DNA from: Methanoculleus sp.
GTDB lineage: Archaea > Halobacteriota > Methanomicrobia > Methanomicrobiales > Methanoculleaceae
Assembly: GCF_020696975.1 (NCBI RefSeq)
Contig: NZ_JAJGBK010000014.1
Location: forward strand, 62,001-126,000
Direction of reading: 5' to 3'
Length of the DNA: 64,000 nt
Shown here: one piece after another, positions 8,347 to 16,294 of the stretch
Layout of the letters: the number at the start of each line of letters is the position of its first letter
Position numbering within the stretch: the first letter of the stretch is position 1
Translations under genes and position numbers: made by a program
The notes under the pieces: generated by a model
Database searches by the model: none
Seen by the model: the letters and a program-made list of their open reading frames with translations, nothing else
Told to the model about the DNA's origin: nothing

Positions 8347-10100
8347 TGACGAAGATCCGGGTCCTCGACCCCGATACCGTGAACCAGATCGCCGCCGGCG
8401 AGGTCGTCGAGCGGCCGGCATCGGTGGCAAAAGAACTCCTTGAGAACGCCATCGATGCGGGTGCGACGAGCATCCTCGTCGACGTCACATCGGACATGGC
8501 CGCCGTCACGAAGATCCGGGTGACCGACGACGGCGAGGGGATGACGCCGGAGGAGGCGGTCCTCGCGTTTTCCCCCCACGCGACGAGCAAGATCCGGGAT
8601 ATCGCCGATCTCTCGGCCATCCATACCCTCGGGTTCCGGGGGGAGGCGCTCGCGAGCATCGCCGCCGTCGCGGAGGTGACGATGATCACCCGTCCGCGGG
8701 GCGCCGGGGCGCTCGCCGGGACCCGTGTGGTGGTCAGGGGCGGCGAGGTCGTGGAGAAGAGCGAGGTCGGTGCGCCGGAGGGGACGACGATCGTCGTGGA
8801 GCGTCTCTTCTACAACACCCCCGCCCGCCGGAAGTTCCTCAAAAGCAGGAACACCGAACTCGCCCACATCTACGCCGTTGTGGAGAACCTGGCCCTCGCG
8901 CACCGCGAGATTGCCTTTCGGGTGGTGCACAACGGCAAAGAGCGGATGGCGACCCAGCGGTCCGGGGAGGTTCTTGCCACCATCGCCGGGCTCTACGGCG
9001 CGGACCTTGCCCGGGCGCTCGTCCCGGTCGAGGGAAGGCTCCCGTTCATCCGCATAAGCGGTTACGTCTCCCGACCGTCGGAGAGCCGGGGGAACCCCTC
9101 GCAGGTCTTCGTGAGCATCAACGGCAGAAGCATCTCCTCCCGCCGGATCGCCGCCGCCGTCCGGGAGGGCTACGGCACCCTCCTCCCGAAGGACCGCTAC
9201 CCGGTGGCGTTCATCGATCTTACGATCGAGACCGATCTTGTGGACGTCAACGTCCACCCGACAAAGAGGGAGGTCCGTCTCTCCCGGGAGCGGGAGATCA
9301 CGGGGGCGATCGCGGCCGCCGTCGAGGAGGCCCTTGCCGGGCACGACCTCCTCGGTGACGGGGCGGCGGAACCGGTCCAGCAGCCGCTCGTGCCCTCAGA
9401 GCCCGCCCGGAATCCAGCCCCGGCGGCCGCCGAGCCCGAGGCGGCCTACGCGGTCGGGCACCGCGGTCTTGCCCGCTCTGATCGGCAACTCCGCCGGACG
9501 GAGACGGAGGGGCAGGAGAACCTCCTCCCCCCGATGGAGCCGATCGGGCAGGTTGCCGCGACCTACATCGTGGCGGAGGGGACCGACGGCACCCTCTACC
9601 TCGTCGACCAGCACGCGGCCCACGAACGGGTCCTCTACGACCAGGTCGCGGAGCAGCGCGATAAGGCGGCCGGGTCGCAGGAGTTGATCATGCCCGTCGT
9701 CCTCTCTCTCCCCCCGAAGGAGTCCGCCGCGCTCAGAGACGCCGTGCCCCTCCTCGCGGACGAAGGGTTCCTGGTGGAGGAGTTCGGCCGGGACACCTTC
9801 GCCGTCCGGGCGGTGCCGGTCGCTCTCGGCGCCGTCGAGGACCCCGGGAGAGTCCGGGAGACGATCGATGAGGTCCTCGCCGGGGAGGCCCGCACCGCTC
9901 CCGACCGGCGTGAGGCGGTCACCTGCATCGTCGCGTGCCGGGGTGCGGTGAAGGCCGGCGCCCTCCTCACCCCCGACCAGCAAAAGCGCCTCCTCATGCA
10001 ACTCGCCCGGACGAAGACACCCTGGACATGCCCGCACGGGAGGCCGACGGTCGTGGCGTTCGATAAACGGAAACTCGACGGGCTCTTTCGGCGGGGGTAG
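8346..10100 (+). CDS. mutL: DNA mismatch repair protein MutL
   Basis: A 584-residue GHKL-ATPase. Motifs are ENAIDAGATS (motif I), DDGEGM (motif II), GFRGEALASIA (motif III) and FYNTPARRKFLK. A proline/alanine-rich linker (about residues 335-385) leads to the C-terminal dimerisation domain. That domain has DQHAAHERVLYD starting at D421, which matches the MutL endonuclease motif DQHA-x2-E-x4-E except that the last Glu is Asp (D432), and also the accessory CPHGRP near the C-terminus. This supports a nicking MutL as in most bacteria lacking MutH. It is coupled to mutS. Confidence 0.95.
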   Translation: MTKIRVLDPDTVNQIAAGEVVERPASVAKELLENAIDAGATSILVDVTSDMAAVTKIRVTDDGEGMTPEEAVLAFSPHATSKIRDIADLSAIHTLGFRGEALASIAAVAEVTMITRPRGAGALAGTRVVVRGGEVVEKSEVGAPEGTTIVVERLFYNTPARRKFLKSRNTELAHIYAVVENLALAHREIAFRVVHNGKERMATQRSGEVLATIAGLYGADLARALVPVEGRLPFIRISGYVSRPSESRGNPSQVFVSINGRSISSRRIAAAVREGYGTLLPKDRYPVAFIDLTIETDLVDVNVHPTKREVRLSREREITGAIAAAVEEALAGHDLLGDGAAEPVQQPLVPSEPARNPAPAAAEPEAAYAVGHRGLARSDRQLRRTETEGQENLLPPMEPIGQVAATYIVAEGTDGTLYLVDQHAAHERVLYDQVAEQRDKAAGSQELIMPVVLSLPPKESAALRDAVPLLADEGFLVEEFGRDTFAVRAVPVALGAVEDPGRVRETIDEVLAGEARTAPDRREAVTCIVACRGAVKAGALLTPDQQKRLLMQLARTKTPWTCPHGRPTVVAFDKRKLDGLFRRG

Positions 10101-10257
10101 AAAGACCACCCTCCCCGGGGGACCCTTATCGCGCCCAAAAATCCCCATTTCTGGAATACCCGGAAAACCTGAGGAGATATCGGTCAAATCCCGTATCACA
10201 ATGGATTTATTCTTCGGGGATTAGAATGGCTATATGTCACAGGGGGGACTCCTCGCA
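10101..10257. other. Intergenic DNA after mutL with promoter-like sequence
   Basis: No gene is supported. The stretch holds AT islands at 10201-10212 (ATGGATTTATTC) and 10229-10238 (GCTATATGTC), either of which could act as a TATA element for the structured RNA candidate immediately downstream. A short open frame from 10234 lacks any protein-like features. Confidence 0.4.
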
Positions 10258-10506
10258 GACGAAAGGAATGAACCGCGTGACACTCCAGCAGATCCGCCTC
10301 TGACGAAGACTCAGTGCAGAGGGGGACTGTATCACGACCGTGCGAACGACCCGGTCATCGAACCCTGCTTCGATCTCTCTCCCGAAGCGATCCTCCCCGC
10401 GGGCACCCCGGGATCCCGCCGGGGGAGGTCAGGTGACGGGGCATCCGGGAAACGCCCTACCTGATGGATACCTCTCAACAATCTATGTTACCCCGTCACC
10501 TTTTTT
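10258..10506 (+). ncRNA. Candidate structured non-coding RNA
   Basis: There is no credible open reading frame, yet the DNA is rich in inverted repeats. The arms CCTCCCC (about 10392-10398) and GGGGGAGG (about 10421-10428) enclose a GC-rich stem. A perfect 10-bp pair, GGTGACGGGG (10432-10441) and CCCCGTCACC (10491-10500), is followed directly by six Ts (10501-10506), as in a terminator. TGTCAC (10235-10240) pairs with GTGACA further on (about 10277-10282). TATA-like sequence lies at 10229-10238. The next gene is convergent, so this is not a leader for it. The exact 5' end and the RNA class are unknown. Confidence 0.4.
10491..10506 (+). terminator. Terminator-like stem arm and oligo-T
   Basis: The 3' arm CCCCGTCACC of a perfect 10-bp inverted repeat is followed immediately by TTTTTT, the arrangement of an intrinsic terminator on the plus strand. 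It closes the candidate RNA described over 10258-10506. Confidence 0.5.
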
Positions 10507-10631
10507 GCAGACCGCCTTTGTCCCTCATGAGCCGTGCGTGTACCCGGGAATCGAAGAGAGAAGAATGCCCGACCGGGCAAGGACTGCGGGATAGGAGGAG
10601 TTGCATCCGGCCGCGGGCAGGAAAAAAGGGG
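10507..10631. other. Convergent intergenic DNA
   Basis: Nothing gene-like was seen. Six As at 10622-10627 read as TTTTTT on the minus strand just past the stop of the PsbP-like gene and would act as its oligo-T terminator. Confidence 0.4.
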
Positions 10632-11231
10632 TTAGAGGAACCGGAACGACTCCGCCGCCGGGGCCGCATCAACGTTGTAGACGTCGTACTCAGCGGGGAA
10701 TACCGTGTGCATGACCGAATACAGCGTATCATCCCTGATGGCATAGCGGATGACGAAGGTGTACCGGTCGTCCTCGACGATGGGGACGGAGAAGGTTGAC
10801 TCGTACCCCGGGACGCCGTCAAGGGAGATCCTCTCTGTGGATACCCATTCGGCCCCTATATCGGCTTTGAGATCCTCTGCATAGGTCGTGTTCAGGGCCA
10901 GCAGGATCTCGTCGTCGGAGGAGTTCTTGCTCGCGAGCGGGATTGCGTTCACCCGGACCTCCTCGTGCTTCACCGGCGAGGAGAACCATACGCTCTCCCC
11001 GGACTCGGTGTAGAACCATCCCTCCGGGCAGGTGAGGGCATAGCCGTAGGTGGTATTGGTGTAGGTGCCGTTCCCCGGGACGGGTGCCGGGGTCGAGGTC
11101 GGGACCGGAGCGGGCTCACCCTCTCCCGGGCCGGGCGGCTGCGGTGCGGAGAGTCCCGGCAGCAGTACTGCGAGGACGGCAAGCACGGCGACCACGAGAA
11201 CCCCGGTGATCAGCAGATGTCTTGAATTCAT
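10632..11231 (-). CDS. Membrane-anchored PsbP-like exported protein
   Basis: A 199-residue protein with an uncleaved signal anchor (residues 6-27, LLITGVLVVAVLAVLAVLL). A Pro/Ser/Thr-rich linker (about 28-54, with repeated PAPVP and TSTPAP) leads to an outer domain. The outer domain starts NTTYGYALTCPEGWFY and ends ESFRFL, which resembles the PsbP/DUF1795-like fold found in many exported methanogen proteins. It carries several N-x-S/T sites for N-glycosylation. A TATA-like GTATTTATG lies on the minus strand at about 11259-11267. The function is unknown; extracytoplasmic. Confidence 0.65.
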   Translation of the reverse strand: MNSRHLLITGVLVVAVLAVLAVLLPGLSAPQPPGPGEGEPAPVPTSTPAPVPGNGTYTNTTYGYALTCPEGWFYTESGESVWFSSPVKHEEVRVNAIPLASKNSSDDEILLALNTTYAEDLKADIGAEWVSTERISLDGVPGYESTFSVPIVEDDRYTFVIRYAIRDDTLYSVMHTVFPAEYDVYNVDAAPAAESFRFL

Positions 11232-11351
11232 AGGCTCCGGGTACGTGGCTCAGGAGACCATAAATACCTTCAGTTACGCCGTGCCGGCAGGGATCCCCGG
11301 GCCGTCGAACCGCACCGGGTCAGGCCGGCAAGAATGAACCTGTTCCCGGGG

Positions 11352-12221
11352 TCAGAGGGGCGTGGCCGTGGGGACCGTGGCAGGAGCACGGACGTCGACA
11401 AGCAGGTCGTCAATGGAGTCCGCGTACTCCACCCGGATACCGAGATGCTCCTCGATATACTCTTTTGCGTCGACGATCTCCGGCTGCTGCCTCGCTATCC
11501 TCAGCCCGCCGATCGACCGGACATCCTCACCGTATGTGACCACCCGGTCGTTTCCTTCCGGCAGGACCAGGAGGGTCTTCCCGCTCGCCGCGGCGGCCTC
11601 GGCCTTCTCGAGGACCCCGCTGACCGGGCCGATGCTCCCGTCCTCACCGATGGTTCCCGTCACGGTCACACTCTCGTTGAGTTCGAACTCCTCCAGCACC
11701 GAGAGGAGGAGCGTGACCATCAGCGCCCCGGCACTCGGGCCGTCGATCTCGGAGACCTCCTCGGGCCCCTGGATGCTGAAGATGATGTCGCTCTCCGTAA
11801 GGTCCACGCGGGAGTCGTTGGCGGCAAAGACGACCGCCCGGTTCGCGGTCTCCTGGAAGACCGTCCCCATCAGGGGCGTTGTCTGAACAAGCACCCGCCC
11901 TCTCCCGGGCACGACCTCGACCGAGACGGTCACCATCGTCCCCTCTTCGGCCACCTCCTCGTAGACGAACGGGCCCCGGCCGCGCTCGACCTCGACCCTC
12001 TGGAGGATAACCGGTGCCTGCATCGAGGCCGTACCGACCTCGGCCGCCTTCTCCGGGACGGGAGCGGAGATGGTTGCCGTCGGGAGGGGACTGGTCTCTT
12101 CCGGTTTGGAGAGAGCCGGGGAGGGGTCCTCTCCCGGCATGAGGACGGCAGCCAGGAAGAAGACATTTGCAAACAGCGATAGAAGAAGCAGAATTGTCAG
12201 AGTCTTCCCCCGTATGCGCAT
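11352..12221 (-). CDS. Membrane-anchored Lon-type (S16) serine protease domain protein
   Basis: A 289-residue protein with an N-terminal membrane anchor (LTILLLLSLFANVFFLAAVLM). A Pro/Ser-rich spacer leads to a single protease domain of the Lon S16 type, with no ATPase. The catalytic serine is in SEIDGPSAGALMV (S163) and the catalytic lysine in SGVLEKAEAA (K206). The 43-residue spacing equals that of E. coli Lon S679/K722. TGTIGEDGSIGPV matches the conserved S16 block. I start it at ATG 12219-12221, about 30 bp from a TATA box. The fold would face outside, so it may process exported or envelope proteins. Confidence 0.8.
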   Translation of the reverse strand: MRIRGKTLTILLLLSLFANVFFLAAVLMPGEDPSPALSKPEETSPLPTATISAPVPEKAAEVGTASMQAPVILQRVEVERGRGPFVYEEVAEEGTMVTVSVEVVPGRGRVLVQTTPLMGTVFQETANRAVVFAANDSRVDLTESDIIFSIQGPEEVSEIDGPSAGALMVTLLLSVLEEFELNESVTVTGTIGEDGSIGPVSGVLEKAEAAAASGKTLLVLPEGNDRVVTYGEDVRSIGGLRIARQQPEIVDAKEYIEEHLGIRVEYADSIDDLLVDVRAPATVPTATPL

Positions 12222-12247
12222 ATGGTGCCCGAATACCATTCGTTTGG

Positions 12248-12255
12248 ATATATAT
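12248..12255 (-). promoter_or_regulatory. TATA box of the S16 protease gene
   Basis: An ATATATAT core in the context AAAGATATATATCC (minus strand). It is centred about 30 bp upstream of the ATG at 12219-12221 and supports that start over an in-frame ATG 18 bp further upstream. Confidence 0.6.
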
Positions 12256-12276
12256 CTTTCCGAATATGGCTCCCCT

Positions 12277-12495
12277 GAAGGGGGGCGGGTCTATGCGATG
12301 CACCCGTCCTGGGATTTCGGGAGCCCCCGGTGGGTCCTCGGCCTGATGACGATCGCAAACGCCCTCCACCCGGACCTCTTCGCCTTCAGGGTCGAGGAAG
12401 AAGCAGACAGGTTCTACCGCCGGTTCTATGGGGTGCCCTACCGGACGGCCGCCGACAACCGCTCGTTCGCCCGTCCCGGGGCGGAGCGGCGGTAG
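12277..12495 (+). pseudogene. C-terminal remnant of an iron ABC-transporter binding protein
   Basis: About 73 codons of recognisable protein remain. GGRVYAMHPSWDFGSPRW, then VLGLMTIANALHPDLF, EEEADRFYRRFYGVPY and a stop. These blocks match the extreme C-terminus of Fe(III)/cobalamin-type periplasmic binding proteins (gSPr...gL..iA..lhPd.F......e..rFYG). The frame upstream of about 12277 has no such similarity and overlaps the promoter of the divergent protease gene. No permease or ATPase gene follows. This is best read as a decayed or deleted transporter gene. Confidence 0.65.
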
Positions 12496-12631
12496 GCCGG
12501 GGCTCCCGTCAATCCTATTTTCGGACCGCCCTGACCTCGAGGCGCATCATATCTCAGACATCCCGGCGAAGTGCGGGACCAGAAACCCCTTCCCGGGTTA
12601 ATCGAAAAAAGGTTGTCAAAGAACCCCGGGA
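12496..12631. other. Intergenic DNA between remnant and MATE gene
   Basis: No gene or clear repeat was seen. The stretch probably holds the 3' end of the MATE transcript, with TTTTTT on the minus strand at about 12605-12610. Confidence 0.3.
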
Positions 12632-14005
12632 TCAGTTTTCCCCGCCGAGGTTCAGTTTCTTTGTCTTCCAGGCTCCCTGCCTGTAGAAGAACAGGTCGCA
12701 GAGGAACACCACCACGGTGCCGCAGACCACCGCGAACCAGATGAACTGTAACGGCATGCCCATCGCCACAAAGACTGCACCAAGGCCCACCTGCACGATC
12801 AGCTGCCCCGCGATCGCCGCGTACATGCCGGGTCTCGTCATCCCCGCACCGTTCATCGCAAATCCCATCGTCATCGCCATAGCGATCACGAAGTACGACG
12901 TCGGGATGATCTGCATGAACAGGATGCCGTTTGCAAGCGACTCGCCTGTCGCGCCGAAGATCGCCAGGAGAGACTTCGCGTGCAGCAGATACAGGATACC
13001 CACCATCGCCATAAACGAAGCATTCACGATCATCGCGATCCTGACTGTTTTCTCCGCCCTCTCTACTTTTCCTGCTCCAAGATTCTGCCCGACCATCACC
13101 GCGACTCCCGTGCAGAGCCCCATCACGAAGATCAGGCCCAGCATATCCAGACGCTGGCAGATACCGTATGCCGCCACCGCCGCCGTGCCGTAGAGTGCCA
13201 CGATCGCCGTCATCCCCAGGAACGCAAAACTCCGGACCCCGCTCTGCACCGCTGACGGTATCATGATCTTCACGATATCCTTGATCAGCCGCGGTTCAAA
13301 CGTCCACTTCTTCGGGAACCTGACCGGTCCGTTCTTTCTGGAAGGCAGATACATCGCCCCGATCAGAAGCAGCACGCCGGTCGTACGCGATGCAAGGGAC
13401 GCATACGCGGACCCGGCTATTCCCAGTTCCGGGAAACCGCCAAGACCCGTGATCAGTGTCGGGTTCAGGATAATGTTCACGATATTCACTGCGATCATGA
13501 CAAACATCGGCGTTCTGGAGTCTCCCGTACTCTGGAAGACGGTCGTCAGGATCATCAGCGTGACGAAGACGAACATCCCTATCAGCATCGGGGAGAGGAA
13601 GCGTGCCCCCGTCACTGCGACCTCGCTCTCCGCTCCAAGGAGCAGGAGGAGGTCCTGTGACCAGAAGATGCCGATGACCATAAGGATCGCTGAAAAGGCG
13701 AGTGCCAGATAGAGCGAATGCGCGAGGATTACCGGGATACGCTCAAACCGCTCTGACCCGTATGCTCGCGAGACGAACGCGGCCGTTGCCGTCACGGTCC
13801 CGAAGATAACTGTTGTAAGCACCAGTATGACGGATATGCTCATCGCTCCGCCGGCGATCGGGACATCGCCGAGTTTCCCGATGAAATACATATCCACCAC
13901 CTCCAGGATGCTCGCGAGAAAATTGCTGATGATGATCGGAAGAGCCACAACCCAGAGGCCTTTTCCGACCGATCCTTCGGTGAGGAGATTATTGGAAGAG
14001 TTCAT
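12632..14005 (-). CDS. MATE family multidrug/Na+ exporter
   Basis: A 457-residue integral membrane protein with about 12 hydrophobic helices in two similar halves, the MATE architecture. The first helix is preceded by GSVGKGLWVVALPIIISNF and followed by EVVDMYFIGKLGDVPIAGGA, matching the conserved MATE N-terminal block. The second half repeats it as KIMIPSAVQSGVRSF and GAVFVAMGMPL. I start at the ATG 14003-14005 (MNSSNNLLTEG); an upstream in-frame start would overlap the promoter. Its substrate is unknown. A TTATTTG/CAAATAA inverted repeat flanks its promoter. Confidence 0.9.
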   Translation of the reverse strand: MNSSNNLLTEGSVGKGLWVVALPIIISNFLASILEVVDMYFIGKLGDVPIAGGAMSISVILVLTTVIFGTVTATAAFVSRAYGSERFERIPVILAHSLYLALAFSAILMVIGIFWSQDLLLLLGAESEVAVTGARFLSPMLIGMFVFVTLMILTTVFQSTGDSRTPMFVMIAVNIVNIILNPTLITGLGGFPELGIAGSAYASLASRTTGVLLLIGAMYLPSRKNGPVRFPKKWTFEPRLIKDIVKIMIPSAVQSGVRSFAFLGMTAIVALYGTAAVAAYGICQRLDMLGLIFVMGLCTGVAVMVGQNLGAGKVERAEKTVRIAMIVNASFMAMVGILYLLHAKSLLAIFGATGESLANGILFMQIIPTSYFVIAMAMTMGFAMNGAGMTRPGMYAAIAGQLIVQVGLGAVFVAMGMPLQFIWFAVVCGTVVVFLCDLFFYRQGAWKTKKLNLGGEN

Positions 14006-14022
14006 CGTCACGTTGTCACTTA

Positions 14023-14060
14023 TTATTTGAGGTGAGAGACAATAAACATTGACCAAATAA
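14023..14060. promoter_or_regulatory. Inverted repeat flanking the MATE promoter
   Basis: TTATTTG (14023-14029) and CAAATAA (14054-14060) form a 7-bp inverted repeat around a minus-strand TATA-like TGTTTATT (about 14041-14048). It sits just upstream of the MATE start codon, where a repressor operator would be expected. The remainder of the gap to 14309 is AT-rich with no gene. Confidence 0.35.
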
Positions 14061-14309
14061 TCCACCGGATTTTAGTCGGTAAATTTAGATAATAGTGCTT
14101 TTCCGGGGCCTATACGGGGTATCGGAAACACCCGCTCGACATGAACGTTTGGCCGGGGGCGGAGTGGCGGGAGGCAGGGCACCGGATCCCTGATTTTTAC
14201 CAAAAACGCCGGGGGGCAGCGATAATCAACATTAATTCGCTTAACGCAATTTCTATTCAAAAAGAACGTTTGAGAACTGTTTTATTCTATCCTGTTACAT
14301 GCAGAAGTA
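14061..14309. promoter_or_regulatory. AT-rich intergenic region with promoter of the C45 lipoprotein gene
   Basis: No gene was seen. TTTATTCTAT at 14281-14290 lies about 25 bp before the ATG at 14310, so the lipoprotein mRNA is probably leaderless or nearly so. The AT content is high for this genome. Confidence 0.45.
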
Positions 14310-16136
14310 ATGATTCAGGTACCTGAGCGCTTTTTGCGCGTATATCGGCCGGCGTGCATTGTCGGCGTACTGATCCTCATCATCGCCGTTGCGGGCTGCA
14401 CGAACACCGCCATCCCGGCCGGCGGGGATGCCATCTCCGGGAGGGTCACGGGAGACTATGCAGGGGGAACGATCTACATCGCGGCGATCGACGCCTCGGC
14501 GTATACCACGTCGGATCTCAGGGTCATGGAAACGGAGGGGCATCCCGAACGCTCACAGTATGTCAGCGGGTTTGCCACGCTCGATAAGCCGGGGGAGTAC
14601 GTCGTCTCCGGGCTTGCCCCCGGGAACTACACCGTTTACGCCTGGGCGGACACCGACGACAACGGCCGGATCGACCACCTCGACTACCGTGACCCGACCG
14701 GGTGGTACCGCACCCCGTCCCACCTCACCCCCGTCCGGGTCGCCGTTACCCCGGGGAACGTCACGACCGGGATCGATATCACCCTCGTCGCCCCGACACC
14801 CTATCCCGACGAGGAGACGAACGTCACCGTCGGCAACGGCGGAGGAAGGCTCACCGTCATGAATGGCTGCCATGTTCTCCAGCTCCGGGGAACACCGGAG
14901 GAGCGCGCGTACGCCTATGGCTACCTCTGCGCCCCGCAGATCCGGGACTGGATCGACTACGTCCTGATCGAATCATTCATGCAGTCGCCCGCCGAGTACG
15001 AAGACCTCTTCATCCCACATATCCGGGAGCGCATGGCGCCGGCGAACCCGACCTACATGGCCCAACTCGACGCCATGCTCGCCGGGATGGCTGCAAGCGG
15101 CACGGACCTCCATATCCCGTCGCTTTCGCGGGACGTCACCCGCTACGACCTCCTTGCCGAGAATACCTACGATTTCATGCTCTACTACAAACTCTACGGC
15201 CTCATGATGGGCGATCTCGGCATGGACCTCGCCACTACGGGTGACGCCGGCGTGTCGCCGCACCTCTGCACGAGCGCGATCGCCTGGGGCAACCTGACGG
15301 CAAACGAGGAACTTGCCGGCGGGGTGATCCACGGCAAGAACATGGACGGGGAGAACGACCTGCGGAAGGTCACGGTGAACAGCCTGCTCATCATCGCTAC
15401 CGACCCGGGTCCGGGCGCGAAACGCACGGTCGGGGTAGACTGGCCCGGGTTCATCGGGACGTTCAACGGCATGAACGAGGACGGCCTTGTGCTCGTGCCG
15501 CACTCGTCGCCGTCGATCCCGGACTGGAACGCGACCGACCTCGTGCCTACCAACTTCCTCTTCATGGACACGCTCAGAAACCAGAGCGACGTTGCCGGGG
15601 CATGGGCATACTGGCAGGTGGCGAACGGGACCCGGACCGGCGGGAACAACGCAGGGGTCTCGTCTCCCTACAGGAACGGCACGGGAAGCGTCCCGGCGGC
15701 GTTCGAAACGGACTCCTACGGCGGCGCGGCCCGCGGGCCGGGTGTCGTCGAGCCCGACGACCCCGACGGCCTCTTCATCACAAACAACTTCTATCTCTAC
15801 CAGGGCGCCCATCCTCCTGCGGTCGAGCGGGTGGACGGCTACCACACTGAGGTCAGGCCCACCGACTACCGCTACCGGAACCTGCTCGCTCTCCTCGATA
15901 GCTACCGGAAAGAGGGACGGACCATCGGCACGTCGGAGATGATCGCGCTCATGCAGGCGGCATCCGTCTCGGAGGAGTACCAGGGCACAACCGAGTACAC
16001 CTTCATCGCGTACCCGGATGCGGGCGCGTTCGCCCTGGCAAAAGAGGACCTCGCAGCGGGAATCCTGGATGCACCGTTTGCGAACTTCACGCACTTCGAC
16101 TTCGATGAAGTGTTCGAGCGGCCCTCTCCGGCGTGA
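14310..16136 (+). CDS. Lipoprotein with C45-type (Ntn-hydrolase) domain
   Basis: A 608-residue exported protein. The N-terminus has a hydrophobic signal and a lipobox ending at C30 (LIIAVAGCTN). Residues about 40-165 form a beta-sandwich domain like carboxypeptidase-regulatory or dockerin-adjacent repeats (GEYVVSGLAPGNYTVYAWADTD). The remainder resembles the peptidase C45 / acyl-CoA:6-APA acyltransferase Ntn-hydrolase family, with LCTSAIAWGN providing the candidate catalytic Cys320 and GGVIHGKNMDGE matching the following block. It has many N-glycosylation sequons. The likely activity is amide hydrolysis outside the cell, substrate unknown. The gene is monocistronic. Confidence 0.75.
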   Translation: MIQVPERFLRVYRPACIVGVLILIIAVAGCTNTAIPAGGDAISGRVTGDYAGGTIYIAAIDASAYTTSDLRVMETEGHPERSQYVSGFATLDKPGEYVVSGLAPGNYTVYAWADTDDNGRIDHLDYRDPTGWYRTPSHLTPVRVAVTPGNVTTGIDITLVAPTPYPDEETNVTVGNGGGRLTVMNGCHVLQLRGTPEERAYAYGYLCAPQIRDWIDYVLIESFMQSPAEYEDLFIPHIRERMAPANPTYMAQLDAMLAGMAASGTDLHIPSLSRDVTRYDLLAENTYDFMLYYKLYGLMMGDLGMDLATTGDAGVSPHLCTSAIAWGNLTANEELAGGVIHGKNMDGENDLRKVTVNSLLIIATDPGPGAKRTVGVDWPGFIGTFNGMNEDGLVLVPHSSPSIPDWNATDLVPTNFLFMDTLRNQSDVAGAWAYWQVANGTRTGGNNAGVSSPYRNGTGSVPAAFETDSYGGAARGPGVVEPDDPDGLFITNNFYLYQGAHPPAVERVDGYHTEVRPTDYRYRNLLALLDSYRKEGRTIGTSEMIALMQAASVSEEYQGTTEYTFIAYPDAGAFALAKEDLAAGILDAPFANFTHFDFDEVFERPSPA

Positions 16137-16294
16137 AGGGAGGACCCATTGCTCTTTTTACCGGGCATCAAGCCATCTGAGCCGGGTCGTCACTCACGCA
16201 GAGTCCAAAAAGAGAGAAGGGCATTTTACAGACTTCGCGTTCTTCGCGACTCGCACCTTCGGTGCTCAATGCGCGAGACCGTAATCTGCGAGCC
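16137..16294. repeat. Convergent intergenic region with short hairpins
   Basis: Between two convergent genes, CGCG-TTCTT-CGCG (16237-16249) and GCACC-TTC-GGTGC (16254-16266) form adjacent hairpins. The second is nested within CTCGC/GCGAG arms (16251-16277). The GCACC/GGTGC stem recurs at 43.3 and 54.9 kb. Confidence 0.45.

Noticed and set aside
10234-10464. Short open frame in the intergenic RNA candidate
   Set aside because: No hydrophobic core, no homology-like pattern, no ribosome-binding site; the frame ends within paired arms of the RNA candidate.
10420-10480. Resemblance to a fluoride riboswitch (AAACGCCC followed by CTGATGG)
   Set aside because: The needed third stem and loop pairing with the CUCC segment are absent, no crcB or other gene follows on this strand, and the similarity covers only short common words.
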